A stretch of DNA of 64,000 bases, from assembly GCF_003945325.1 (NCBI RefSeq), contig NZ_AP019307.1, positions 2,046,001-2,110,000 on the forward strand. The letters run 5' to 3'. Positions 39,831 to 48,766 of the stretch are shown one piece after another; within the stretch, counting starts at the first letter, position 1, and every line of letters starts with the position of its first letter. Source of the DNA: Nocardioides baekrokdamisoli. Its GTDB lineage: Bacteria > Actinomycetota > Actinomycetes > Propionibacteriales > Nocardioidaceae. Both the position numbers and the translations under genes were made by a program. The notes below the pieces were generated by a model that was not told the origin of the DNA, ran no database searches, and saw only the letters and a program-made list of their open reading frames with translations.

Positions 39831-40267
39831 GTAACGTCACACCGGTCAAGTCCGGTCCGCATCTGGTCCTGGTGGCGCTCTACGGCCTCTTCATCCTCGC
39901 CGCTGGGGCGCGTTCAGCGGTCCAGATCAGCACCAAGTTCCACACCGCGCCGCTGGCGTACGTCCTCTCTGCCGTTGCTGCCTGCACCTATGTCGTAGGG
40001 CTGATCGCGATCCGCCGCGCTGCGGCCGGAAAGCCCGGGATGGCTCGGGTGACCCTCTGGCTCGAGCTCGGTGGGGTGGTCGTCATCGGCACGCTGAGTT
40101 GGATCCACCGGTCGTGGTTCCCGGACGCGACCGTCTGGTCCGACTACGGCGGACCGTTCAAGATGCCTGACGGCAGTTGGAACGCCGGGTACGCCTTCGT
40201 CCCGGCCGTGCTGCCCCTGCTCGGCATCTGGTGGCTGCGTCATCAGTCCCGACGGGCTGGGGCATAG
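39827..40267 (+). CDS. Membrane protein (four helices)
   Basis: ATG 39827 overlaps the stop of the previous gene. It has 146 residues with helices LVLVALYGLFILAAGARSAV, YVLSAVAACTYVVGLIAI, LWLELGGVVVIGTLSWI and AFVPAVLPLLGIWWL, plus a conserved-looking WFPDATVWSDYGGPF loop. Actinobacterial membrane proteins of this type are often unannotated. The stop (40267) is close to the riboswitch. Confidence 0.7.
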   Translation: MSNVTPVKSGPHLVLVALYGLFILAAGARSAVQISTKFHTAPLAYVLSAVAACTYVVGLIAIRRAAAGKPGMARVTLWLELGGVVVIGTLSWIHRSWFPDATVWSDYGGPFKMPDGSWNAGYAFVPAVLPLLGIWWLRHQSRRAGA

Positions 40268-40272
40268 ACTCC

Positions 40273-40366
40273 TCGGGTCCGACAGGGGAGCCCCGTACCA
40301 AGGGGGCTGAGAGTGCCGAAGAGGCAGACCCTAAGAACCTGCTCCGGTTAGTACCGGCGAAGGGAG
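40273..40366 (+). promoter_or_regulatory. TPP riboswitch (THI element)
   Basis: The conserved landmarks occur in order: GACAGGGGAGCC, GGGGGCTGAGAGTG, CAGACCCTAAGAACCTG, CCGGTTAGTACCGGCG and AAGGGAG just before the ATG. It directly precedes the thiamine transporter genes. The last bases AAGGGAG may be the ribosome site, so binding of thiamine pyrophosphate probably blocks translation. Confidence 0.93.
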
Positions 40367-40374
40367 TTCGCGTC

Positions 40375-41445
40375 ATGCGGCTTTTCACTCACACCCGTCC
40401 CATCCTCACGACGGCCGTCCTCGGCCTGGCCACCACAGCGCTCGCCGCTTGCGGATCGTCGTCACCCACCACGGTTCCGCCAGCGAAGATCAAGAGCGTC
40501 GTCCTGGTCACCCACGACTCGTGGGTCATGCCCAAGGCCGTCCTGGCCGACTTCACCAAGAAGACCGGGTACGTCGTGACGGTCCGGGCAAGCGGTGACG
40601 CCGGTCTGCTGACCAACAAGCTGATCCTCAGTGCCGGCAACCCGGACGGCGACGTGTCGTTCGGCGTCGACAACACCCTCGGCAGCCGCGCCCTGAGCAA
40701 CAACGTGTTCGCGGCGTACACGCCGTCGTCGATCCCGGCGGGAGTCGCTGCGTACAACCTCGCCGGCGACAACGGCTCGCACCTCACCCCGGTCGACCAC
40801 AGCGCCGTCTGTGTCGATGTGGACCTCGACTGGTTCAAGGCACACAAGCTCGCCGTGCCGACCGGCCTCGACGACCTCATCAAGCCCGCGTACAAGAACC
40901 TGCTGGTGACCGAGAGCGCGGCCGCGAGTTCGCCCGGTACGGCGTTCCTGCTGGCGACGATCGCCGCCAAGGGCACCGGCTGGCAGGACTACTGGAAGGC
41001 GCTGTTGGCCAACGGCACGCAGGTCGCAGCTGACTGGACCGCGGCGTACGAGGGTGGCTTCACCCAGGGCGGCGGCAAGGGCACGCGTCCGATCGTCGTC
41101 TCCTACAACTCCGACCCGGCCGCTGCGGTCTCCAACGGCCAGACCTCGATCGGGGTCGTGAAGAGCACCTGCTTCGGACAGGTCGAGTACGCAGGGGTCC
41201 TCGCGGGCGCCAAGAACGCCCCCGGCGCGCAGGCGTTCATCGACTTCCTGCTCACCCCTGAGGTGCAGAAGGAACTCCCGGGTTCGATGTATGTCTTCCC
41301 GGTCGTGGACGGTGTCGCGCTGCCTTCGGACTGGACGAAGTTCGCGTACCAACCGACCCAGACGCTGACCGTGCCTGCGGCCGATATCGCCGCGAACCGC
41401 GATCAGTGGCTCCAGACCTGGAACGACATCGTCTCGACCCACTGA
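40375..41445 (+). CDS. thiB: Thiamine ABC transporter substrate-binding lipoprotein
   Basis: The protein has 356 residues. The signal sequence ends in lipobox TTALAACG (Cys about residue 25), so it is membrane-tethered. The ThiB/periplasmic-binding-1 fold shows VVLVTHDSWVMPKAVLADF, NPDGDVSFGVDN, FLLATIAAKG and SYNSDPA. Located right after the TPP riboswitch and before the permease, which supports thiamine import. Confidence 0.88.
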   Translation: MRLFTHTRPILTTAVLGLATTALAACGSSSPTTVPPAKIKSVVLVTHDSWVMPKAVLADFTKKTGYVVTVRASGDAGLLTNKLILSAGNPDGDVSFGVDNTLGSRALSNNVFAAYTPSSIPAGVAAYNLAGDNGSHLTPVDHSAVCVDVDLDWFKAHKLAVPTGLDDLIKPAYKNLLVTESAAASSPGTAFLLATIAAKGTGWQDYWKALLANGTQVAADWTAAYEGGFTQGGGKGTRPIVVSYNSDPAAAVSNGQTSIGVVKSTCFGQVEYAGVLAGAKNAPGAQAFIDFLLTPEVQKELPGSMYVFPVVDGVALPSDWTKFAYQPTQTLTVPAADIAANRDQWLQTWNDIVSTH

Positions 41446-43187
41446 TGGTGCGTCGGCGGCGTCACTCTTCGGTCGCGGGCCCTCAAGGCCCGCTTCCCTC
41501 CGGTTCCGTGCCGCCGCACGCATCAGTGGGCCGAGATCGACACCCGTTGGCGCTGATTGTCGCGCTCGCGGCGGTCCCGGTGGTCGTCGTCGCGGTCTTC
41601 TTCCTGCTCCCGGTGAGCGGGATGGTTGACCGCGGCCTGCGCCCGGGTGGGCACTGGGATCTTGACGCCGCCTTCGCCGTGCTCGGTCGACCGTCGGTCC
41701 GCAGCGCCATCTGGCTGACGGTGTGGACGTCGGCGACCGGGACCGCGATCAGCGTCCTGCTCGGGCTTCCCGCCGCGTACGGGCTCCACCGCCTGTCGTG
41801 GCCGGGGCGCCGACTCGTCCGTGCTCTGCTGATGATCCCGTTCGTACTCCCCACCGTCGTGGTCGGGATCGCCTTCCAGGAGCTGCTCGGCGAGGGCGGC
41901 CTGCTCGCCGGCCTGGGGTGGATGCACACCGGCTGGGCGATCATTCTCGGACTGGTCTTCTTCAACGTCGCCGTGGTGATCCGCGCGGTCGGTGCCAGCT
42001 GGGAGTCGATGGACGGCCGCCCGGCAGAGGCCGCGGCCTCGCTCGGGGCATCGCCGTGGCGGGTGTTCCGCACGGTCACGTGGCCGATGTTGCGCCCGTC
42101 GGTGATCGGCGCAGCGACGGTCGTGTTCCTGTTCTGCGCGACGGCGTTCGGTGTCGTCCTGATCCTCGGAGGGGTGAGGTACGCGAGCGTGGAGACGGAG
42201 ATCTATCTGCTCACCGCCCAGTTCCTCGATCTCCGTGGAGCCGCCGCCCTGAGCCTGGTGCAGCTCGTCGTGGTCGTCCTCCTGCTCGTCGTCGCGGGAG
42301 TGTCCCGGCGGGTGGCAGACCCGACGGTGGTACGGGTGCCGGCACGTCCGATGCCTTTGCGGTGGATCGCTCGGCGCAGCCCGGGCGCGGTGGCCTTGTC
42401 GGTGCTGTCGTTCGCCGTCGTGACAGCGCTCATCGCTCTGCCGATGGGCACGATGCTGGTGCAGTCGCTCCGCGTCGACGGGCAGTGGTCACTGGCGAAC
42501 TACCGAGCCTTCAGTCAGCCGAATCCGATCCTCGGGGTCTCCGGCTGGGATGCGCTGCTCACCTCGCTCCGGTACGCGGGGATCGCCTGCATGATGGCGC
42601 TCTCCCTGGGGCTGACCATCGCGGTGGCGGTGACGCGGCCAGCTCACTCCCGACTCGAACGCGGCCTCAGGTCCGGCATCGACGCCCTGGTGATGCTGCC
42701 GCTCGGGGTCTCGGCGGTGACGTTGGGCTTCGGTTTCCTGATCACCCTCGACAAGCCCCCGGTCGACTTCCGCGATGCCTCGTGGTTGGTGCCGCTGGCC
42801 CAGGCGCTGGTCGCGTTGCCGCTGGTCGTACGCACCATCGTGCCCGGGTTGCTGGGCATCGACGACCGTCAACGACAGGCCGCGGCGACACTCGGCGCTG
42901 GCCCGTGGCGTCGGTTCTGGACCGTGGATGCGGCTGTCACCTGGCGGCCGTTGGTGGCCGGCGCGGGTTTCGCGTTCGCCGCGTCGATGGGGGAGTTCGG
43001 CGCGACGTCGTTTCTGGCGCGGCCGTCGTCACCGACGCTGCCGGTCGTGATCTTCCATCTGCTGGGCCACCCGGGGACCTTGAACCTCGGGACCGCGCTT
43101 GCCGGCTCGGTGGTGTTGGCCCTGATCGCCGCGGCCGTGATGGCTCTAGTGGATCTCGTACGTGTGCCGTGGTTGGGGGCGTTGTGA
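41445..43187 (+). CDS. thiP: Thiamine ABC transporter permease
   Basis: ATG 41445 overlaps the upstream TGA; the 41406 start is not used. It has 580 residues as two fused permease domains, as in ThiP, with about 12 helices. Each half has the EAA loop: AEAAASLGASPWRVFRTVTWPM (first) and QAAATLGAGPWRRFWTV (second). Overlaps thiQ by 4 bp. Confidence 0.88.
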   Translation: MVRRRRHSSVAGPQGPLPSGSVPPHASVGRDRHPLALIVALAAVPVVVVAVFFLLPVSGMVDRGLRPGGHWDLDAAFAVLGRPSVRSAIWLTVWTSATGTAISVLLGLPAAYGLHRLSWPGRRLVRALLMIPFVLPTVVVGIAFQELLGEGGLLAGLGWMHTGWAIILGLVFFNVAVVIRAVGASWESMDGRPAEAAASLGASPWRVFRTVTWPMLRPSVIGAATVVFLFCATAFGVVLILGGVRYASVETEIYLLTAQFLDLRGAAALSLVQLVVVVLLLVVAGVSRRVADPTVVRVPARPMPLRWIARRSPGAVALSVLSFAVVTALIALPMGTMLVQSLRVDGQWSLANYRAFSQPNPILGVSGWDALLTSLRYAGIACMMALSLGLTIAVAVTRPAHSRLERGLRSGIDALVMLPLGVSAVTLGFGFLITLDKPPVDFRDASWLVPLAQALVALPLVVRTIVPGLLGIDDRQRQAAATLGAGPWRRFWTVDAAVTWRPLVAGAGFAFAASMGEFGATSFLARPSSPTLPVVIFHLLGHPGTLNLGTALAGSVVLALIAAAVMALVDLVRVPWLGAL

Positions 43188-43789
43188 CTCTTCAGGTGTC
43201 GGACCTGCGGGTGATGTATGAGAAGTCGGTCGTCCTCGACTCCCTCGACATCGCCGTCGAGCAGGGCGAGATCGTCGCCGTACTCGGCCCGTCCGGAATC
43301 GGGAAGTCCACCTTGTTGCGAGCCATCGCCGGGCTCGAGCCGTACACCGGCGTCATCTCGTGGGACGGATCCGACCTCGGGTCCGTGCCGGCTCACAAGC
43401 GCGGGTTCGCGCTGATGTTCCAGGACGGGCAGCTCTTCAGCCACCTGACGGTCGAGCGCAACGTCGGGTACGCGATCCCGCGCGGACGTACGCGCCGCGA
43501 CCAGGTGGCGCAGTTGTTGTCGTTGGTCGGCCTTGCCGGCTTCGAACGCCGCCTCCCGCGGACACTCTCGGGCGGAGAGAAGCAGCGGGTGGCGCTGGCT
43601 CGCGCGCTTGCGGCGCGGCCACGGTTGTTGCTTCTCGACGAGCCGCTGTCCTCGCTGGATCGCGAACTGCGCGACCGGCTTGCCGCCGATCTGGCACGAA
43701 TCCTGCGCGAGACCGGTACCGCGGCGATCCTCGTCACCCACGACGAATCAGAAGCCAGCACCATCGCCGACCGCCTCATCCGCCTCTGA
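43184..43789 (+). CDS. thiQ: Thiamine ABC transporter ATP-binding protein
   Basis: GTG 43184 overlaps the permease stop; the very long frame upstream is the permease antiframe. It has 201 residues, Walker A GPSGIGKST, Q-loop MFQDGQLF, signature LSGGEKQRVALARAL, Walker B LLLLDEPLSSLD and H-loop VTHDESEA. ATPase driving thiamine uptake; last gene of the riboswitch operon. Confidence 0.9.
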   Translation: MTLQVSDLRVMYEKSVVLDSLDIAVEQGEIVAVLGPSGIGKSTLLRAIAGLEPYTGVISWDGSDLGSVPAHKRGFALMFQDGQLFSHLTVERNVGYAIPRGRTRRDQVAQLLSLVGLAGFERRLPRTLSGGEKQRVALARALAARPRLLLLDEPLSSLDRELRDRLAADLARILRETGTAAILVTHDESEASTIADRLIRL

Positions 43790-43903
43790 CGTTCGGACGG
43801 CGTCTCTTCCGCGTTGCACCTCAGTCGCGGGATCGGTCGGCCCGCTTCCTTCGAGCGCCCTGAGGCCGCGCGCGTCCAAACGCCAGAGGAACCCTCTGAG
43901 AAA

Positions 43904-43977
43904 CGCCGAAACCCGGCGTATGTCAGTCGAAACCCGACACATGCCGGGTCTCGCGTGACATACGCCGGGTTTCGGCG
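43904..43977. terminator. Perfect 22-bp inverted repeat, bidirectional terminator or palindromic element
   Basis: CGCCGAAACCCGGCGTATGTCA (43904-43925) is exactly complementary to 43956-43977, with a shorter CGAAACCCG/CGGGTCTCG-like stem inside. It lies between converging thiQ and ppa. The GAAACCCG core recurs in the tandem repeat at 61709. Confidence 0.65.
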
Positions 43978-43988
43978 GACTCACTGAC

Positions 43989-44480
43989 TCAGTGAGCGGT
44001 GTTCTTGAACCGCTCGATCGAGGCCTCGATCTCCTTGACCGCGGCGTCGCGGCCGACCCAGTCGGAGCCCTTGACGTGCTTGCCCGGCTCCAGGTCCTTG
44101 TAACGCTCGAAGAAGTGCTTGACCTCGGCGAGGATGTCCGCCGGGACGTCCGCCAGATCCTGGATGTGGTCGAAGCGCGGGTCGGTCGGGACGCAGAGGA
44201 CCTTCTCGTCCTGGCCCTTCTCGTCCTCCATGACGTACATGGCGACCGGACGGGACTCGACCAAGATGCCGGGGTGGATCGGGTACTGGGTGATCACCAG
44301 CGCGTCGAGCGGGTCGCCGTCACCGCCGAGGGTGTCCTCGATGTAGCCGTAGTCGGTCGGGTAGACCATCGACGTGAAGAGGACACGGTCCAGGCGCAGA
44401 CGGCCGCTCTCGTGGTCGACCTCGTACTTGTTGCGCGATCCCTTGGGGACCTCGATCAGGACGTCGAATTCGAGCGACAC
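43989..44480 (-). CDS. ppa: Inorganic pyrophosphatase
   Basis: GTG 44480 ([20 protein letters not shown]) gives 163 residues, the usual size. Active-site pattern [20 protein letters not shown] and a [14 protein letters not shown] stretch are those of family I soluble pyrophosphatases. It hydrolyses PPi and pulls biosynthetic reactions forward. Divergent from the metalloprotease gene. Confidence 0.95.
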   Translation of the reverse strand: MSLEFDVLIEVPKGSRNKYEVDHESGRLRLDRVLFTSMVYPTDYGYIEDTLGGDGDPLDALVITQYPIHPGILVESRPVAMYVMEDEKGQDEKVLCVPTDPRFDHIQDLADVPADILAEVKHFFERYKDLEPGKHVKGSDWVGRDAAVKEIEASIERFKNTAH

Positions 44481-44638
44481 ACGTGCCTCCAGGCGTACGG
44501 CCGGCGCTGAAGGACCGGCATAAATAACGGAACTGCGCGTACGGGCTCGCCCCGACGCACCGGGCAACGATACCGAGTTTCCCGCGGTGCCCCGTGGTCG
44601 ACGGAGGAACTCTTCGCACAGGTGGGTAGGTTCGACCC

Positions 44639-45673
44639 GTGGCCACCGACGAATCCACTTCCGCGATCGACTGGGAGTTCGCCGCGTCCGTCGGCGGACG
44701 GCTTGCCGGTACCGGGCCGATCCTGCCTCCCGATGAGGCGGCCGAGACGGTCGCCGAGCTCCGCGAGGACGCCGCCATTGCCACCGGGCACGTACGGAAT
44801 TTCACCCACCTCGTCGCCCCGTACGACGTTGCTCCGGTGCTCGTCGTGGATCGGCAGCGCTGGGTCAGGGCGAACGCCCAGTCGTTCCAGAGCCTGATGC
44901 AGCCAGTCGTGGACAAGGCCCTCGGGTCCCGCCCGTCGCCCGCGCTCGTCAAGGCCGCCGGTGCGAAGGTCACCGGTGCCGAACTGGGCGGCATCCTCGG
45001 CTTCCTGTCGAGCAAGGTGCTCGGCCAGTTCGACCCGTTCCACGGCGAGGCCGGGCGGCTGCTGCTGGTGGCGCCGAATGTCGTCCACATCGAACGTGAA
45101 CTCGAGGTCGACCCGCGCGACTTCCGGCTCTGGGTCTGCCTCCACGAGGAGACCCATCGCGTCCAGTTCACCGCGAATCCCTGGCTCGCGGCCCACCTCA
45201 AAGCCGAGATCGCGAACCTCACCGGCACCCTCGACATGGCCACGATCCTCGACGAGGGCTTCGGGAGGATCGTCGAAGCCTTCAAGCCCGGCGGCCCGAC
45301 GCTGATGGAGGTCCTCAGCACGCCGGAGCAGCGCGAGGTCATCGATCGCATCACCGGAGTGATGAGCCTGCTCGAGGGCCATGCGGACGTGGTGATGGAC
45401 GGCGTCGGCCCGGCAGTCATACCGAGCGTCGATCACATCCGCACGGCTTTCACGGGTCGCCGCAAGGGCGTGGGCGTGCTCGACAGACTCATCCGCCGCC
45501 TCATGGGCATGGACGCGAAGATGGCTCAGTACCGAGACGGTGCCGCCTTCGTGCGTACCGTCGTCGACAAGGTCGGGATGGACGACTTCAACGCGATCTG
45601 GACCGGGCCGGACACCTTGCCGAGCAAGGCCGAGATCTTCGACCCGGAAACCTGGGTCAAGCGGGTGCTCTGA
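44639..45673 (+). CDS. Zinc-dependent metalloprotease-like protein (DUF2342)
   Basis: The protein has 344 residues from GTG 44639. It has the conserved zinc motif HEETH at 169-173 within [14 protein letters not shown], followed about 60 residues later by [13 protein letters not shown], which could supply the third ligand. This family, sometimes linked to F420-related gene context in databases, is widespread in actinobacteria next to tilS and hpt, as here. Enzymatic role unproven. Overlaps tilS by one base. Confidence 0.8.
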   Translation: MATDESTSAIDWEFAASVGGRLAGTGPILPPDEAAETVAELREDAAIATGHVRNFTHLVAPYDVAPVLVVDRQRWVRANAQSFQSLMQPVVDKALGSRPSPALVKAAGAKVTGAELGGILGFLSSKVLGQFDPFHGEAGRLLLVAPNVVHIERELEVDPRDFRLWVCLHEETHRVQFTANPWLAAHLKAEIANLTGTLDMATILDEGFGRIVEAFKPGGPTLMEVLSTPEQREVIDRITGVMSLLEGHADVVMDGVGPAVIPSVDHIRTAFTGRRKGVGVLDRLIRRLMGMDAKMAQYRDGAAFVRTVVDKVGMDDFNAIWTGPDTLPSKAEIFDPETWVKRVL

Positions 45674-46632
45674 TGGCCCTCGATCCGGCGGTCGCCGCGG
45701 TCCGGCTCGGCGTACGCGCCGCGCTCGCCGATCTGGAGGCCGGTGCGACGGTGCTGGTCGCCTGTTCAGGGGGCGCGGATTCACTCGCTCTCGCGGCGGC
45801 GACCGTGTTCGAAGCCCGGGCGCGAGAACTCAGGGTTGTTGGTGTGACCGTCGATCACGGCCTCCAGGAAGGCTCGCACCAGCAGGCCGAACGTGTGGTC
45901 GCCCAACTCGAACTCCTCGGCGCGGACGAGACCGCCACGGCCCGGGTGCACGTCGAAGCGGCCGACCTCGGCCCGGAGGCCGCCGCGCGCGAGGCGCGGT
46001 ATGCCGTCCTCGGCCAGATGGCGGAGAGCTTCAGCGCCGCCGCAGTCCTGCTCGGGCACACCCGGGACGACCAGGCCGAGACCGTCCTCCTCGGGTTGGC
46101 GCGGGGGAGCGGCGGACGGTCGATCGCCGGCATGCGGCGTGCGTACGACCTGTATCGCCGGCCCCTGCTGGACGTCACCCGCGCCCAGACCCGCGCCGCC
46201 TGCGAGGCCGAGGGTCTGCAACCGTGGGACGACCCGCACAACAGCGATCCGGGCTACGCCCGGGTCCGCGTACGCGAGCGCGTCCTGCCGGTCCTGGAAA
46301 CCGAACTCGGCCCGGGAGTGGGCGCCGCGCTTGCCCGCACCGCCGACTTGCTGCGCGAGGACATGGAGTTCCTCGACGCGCTGACCGATGAGGCCTGGAC
46401 CGGGTCACTCGAGGTCGCCGTGCTGGCCGCCTCACCGAGGCCGATCCGCACGCGGCTGATCCGGAGGGCGGCGTTGGAGGCCGGCGTCCCCAGCGATCGC
46501 CTGACCGCGACCCACATCGCCGAGATCGAGGCCCTGGTGACGCAGTGGCGAGGCCAGGTGGGCGTGGATGTGCCCGGCTCGATCCGGGTCGTACGCCGCG
46601 AAGGAGCAATCGAGTTCGTCTCGTGCGCATGA
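45673..46632 (+). CDS. tilS: tRNA(Ile)-lysidine synthase
   Basis: The protein has 319 residues. PP-loop SGGADS at 32-37, then TVDHGLQEGS and GHTRDDQAETVLLGLARGSG, which are typical of TilS. It puts lysidine on C34 of tRNA-Ile(CAU) so that it reads AUA. The short C-terminal domain is usual in actinobacteria. Followed by an inserted three-gene block before hpt. Confidence 0.95.
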   Translation: MALDPAVAAVRLGVRAALADLEAGATVLVACSGGADSLALAAATVFEARARELRVVGVTVDHGLQEGSHQQAERVVAQLELLGADETATARVHVEAADLGPEAAAREARYAVLGQMAESFSAAAVLLGHTRDDQAETVLLGLARGSGGRSIAGMRRAYDLYRRPLLDVTRAQTRAACEAEGLQPWDDPHNSDPGYARVRVRERVLPVLETELGPGVGAALARTADLLREDMEFLDALTDEAWTGSLEVAVLAASPRPIRTRLIRRAALEAGVPSDRLTATHIAEIEALVTQWRGQVGVDVPGSIRVVRREGAIEFVSCA

Positions 46633-46681
46633 GCGCGCGCTCTGACACCCGCTGGTGCGCACGAGGTGGCAGCATCGGTCC

Positions 46682-48154
46682 ATGGACCTGAGTCGACGCG
46701 ACGTCCTCCTCGGTGGGATCGGCGCTGCAGCGCTCGCAGCCTGCGGCGGAACGCCGTCCGCGCCTCTGTCGGCCACCACCTCGACAAGCGCCGCCGGACC
46801 GGTCACCACTCCCGGAGGTCCCACGAGTTGGGCGGACCTCGCCCGCACCCTCAAGGGCCGACTGCTCCTGCCCGGCTCCGCCGACTACGACACCGATCAC
46901 CTCACTCCGAACTCGCGCTACGACTCCGCGCGACCGACCGCGCTGCTCGAGGCTGCGAGCGAGAGTGACGTCGCCGCCGGGATCGCGTACGCCCGGAGTC
47001 GACGCATCCCGGTCGCCCTCCGATCGGGAGGCCACTCCTACCCCGGCTGGTCGGCGGGTGACGCGCATCTGGTGATCGACTCGCGGAAGCTCTCGACGAT
47101 CACGTGGTCGGGGACCGACGTGACGGTCGGTGCGGGCGTGAAGCTCGGGCATCTCTATCCGGCCCTCGCCGCGAGCGGTCGTGCCCTCCCGGGTGGCTCA
47201 TGCCCCACCGTCGGGGTCACCGGATTGACGCTGGGCGGCGGTGTCGGCGTGATGACCCGGGCGTACGGACTGCTCTGCGACCACCTCACCTCGGCCCGGG
47301 TCGTGCTCCCGACTGGCCAGACGGTGACGACGTCGGCAACCGAGCACCCGGATCTGTTCTGGGCGCTCCGTGGCGGGGGTGGTGGCCACACCGGGGTGGT
47401 GACGTCACTGACCTATGCCACGGCCCCGGCACCGACTGTCTCCTCGACCTATCTCACCTGGCCGGTGAGCCGGGCAGGTGACATCGTGGGAGCGTGGTTC
47501 GGTGCGTTGGGATCGGCGGACTCGCGGCTCTGGTCCACGCTGAAGATCCTCGGCGGCTCCGCCCACCACGGAAACGCGAAGCTCGGTGCCACCGTCACCT
47601 GGGTCGGCCCGACATCAGGCTTCAACGCGGCACTTGCGCCCCTGCTCGCCACCAACCCCACCGGCCGGTACGACGCCGTGCACTCGTTCGGCGACGCGAT
47701 GACCTACTTCGGTGGAGATCCGGCGAGTCGGGAAGCCTTCGCAGCCGCCTCCCACATCGCGTACTCGCCGCCGAAGCCCGGCGCGATCGCGCAGACCGCC
47801 CAGTTGATCGCGTCGACTCCGGGCCAGATCCACGAGAGCGGCATCTCGATCGATGCCCTCGGCGGGCAGGTCGCTGCCGTTGATCGGGGTGCGACCGCGT
47901 TCGTCCACCGCAAGGCGTTGGCGACTGTCCAGTACACCGCCACGTACGACCAAGGGACCGCTGTCGTCCCGGCCACCTTCGTCGGGCAGTTGCGCGCTGC
48001 GATGACCGACAGCTGGGGCGCGTCGGCCTACGTGAACTACTCCGATGCCACCCTCACCGACCCCGGCACCGCGTACTTCGGCGACAACTGGCCCCGCCTG
48101 CAGCAGGTACGCAGGGCGTACGACCCCGACGGGTTCTTCACCCAACCCCAGTGA
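46682..48154 (+). CDS. Exported FAD-linked oxidase (berberine-bridge type)
   Basis: ATG 46682 gives a twin-arginine signal SRRDVLLGGIGAAALAAC with a lipobox, so the enzyme is probably Tat-exported and membrane-bound. It has 490 residues. FAD_binding_4 domain with VALRSGGHSYPGWSAGD (His for covalent FAD), GGSCPTVGVTGLTLGGGVGV and a BBE-like C-terminus YVNYSDATLTDPGTAYFGDN. It oxidises an unknown alcohol or sugar. It interrupts the usual tilS-hpt order. Confidence 0.85.
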   Translation: MDLSRRDVLLGGIGAAALAACGGTPSAPLSATTSTSAAGPVTTPGGPTSWADLARTLKGRLLLPGSADYDTDHLTPNSRYDSARPTALLEAASESDVAAGIAYARSRRIPVALRSGGHSYPGWSAGDAHLVIDSRKLSTITWSGTDVTVGAGVKLGHLYPALAASGRALPGGSCPTVGVTGLTLGGGVGVMTRAYGLLCDHLTSARVVLPTGQTVTTSATEHPDLFWALRGGGGGHTGVVTSLTYATAPAPTVSSTYLTWPVSRAGDIVGAWFGALGSADSRLWSTLKILGGSAHHGNAKLGATVTWVGPTSGFNAALAPLLATNPTGRYDAVHSFGDAMTYFGGDPASREAFAAASHIAYSPPKPGAIAQTAQLIASTPGQIHESGISIDALGGQVAAVDRGATAFVHRKALATVQYTATYDQGTAVVPATFVGQLRAAMTDSWGASAYVNYSDATLTDPGTAYFGDNWPRLQQVRRAYDPDGFFTQPQ

Positions 48155-48177
48155 CGACGTAACGCGATGGGTGGGGC

Positions 48178-48765
48178 ATGCATAAGCAGGGTGTGAACGC
48201 ACCGTCTGAGAGCTCAGCGCCGGATTCGGAACTCCTGCTCCGATCCCGCACCGATGCCGACGCCTTCAGCCTCATCTATCAGCGCCATTCAGTCGCCGTG
48301 CACATGTTCCTGGCGCGCCGACTTGGTCGCGATGCGGCCAACGATCTCCTCTCCGAGGTCTTCCTGCGTGCGCTCGAGGCTCGCCACCGGACGCGTCCGC
48401 ACGAGAGCGGTTCGGCGCTGCCGTGGCTCTACGGGATCGCTCGCAACATGGTGCGCACGCACGTACGCGCCTCGAAGGTGCGGCCGATCGACGATCCGTC
48501 TCCGCCGTTCGACTGGGGAGCGGTGGATTCGCGGCTCGATGCGGATGCGATGTCCGCCGAGTTGCGGATCGCCATCGGCGCTCTCACGGACCTCGAACGC
48601 GAAGTGTTGCTCCTGGTCTCGTGGGAACAGCTCCCCATCGGCGAGGTCGCCGCGGTGCTCGGCATCTCCGCGAACGCCGCCCGCCAACGTCTTCATCGTG
48701 CTCGAGCGCGTGCGGCCGCCGCGCTCGCGGCGGTGACACACCCGTTCCAGAACCAGGAGAACTGA
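48178..48765 (+). CDS. ECF-type RNA polymerase sigma factor
   Basis: The protein has 195 residues. Region 2: DAFSLIYQRHSVAVHMFLARRLGRDAANDLLSEVFLRAL; region 4: LTDLEREVLLLVSWEQLPIGEVAAVLGISANAARQRLHRAR. The ATG is at 48178; GTG 48193 is possible. It is placed immediately before a membrane protein whose N-terminus may act as its anti-sigma factor, in the pattern of ECF/CU044-type pairs. Confidence 0.88.
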   Translation: MHKQGVNAPSESSAPDSELLLRSRTDADAFSLIYQRHSVAVHMFLARRLGRDAANDLLSEVFLRALEARHRTRPHESGSALPWLYGIARNMVRTHVRASKVRPIDDPSPPFDWGAVDSRLDADAMSAELRIAIGALTDLEREVLLLVSWEQLPIGEVAAVLGISANAARQRLHRARARAAAALAAVTHPFQNQEN

Positions 48766-48766
48766 C

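Noticed and set aside
41723..43184. Long upstream extension of thiQ
   Set aside because: It is an alternative frame of the permease gene; the ABC signature region begins at GTG 43184.
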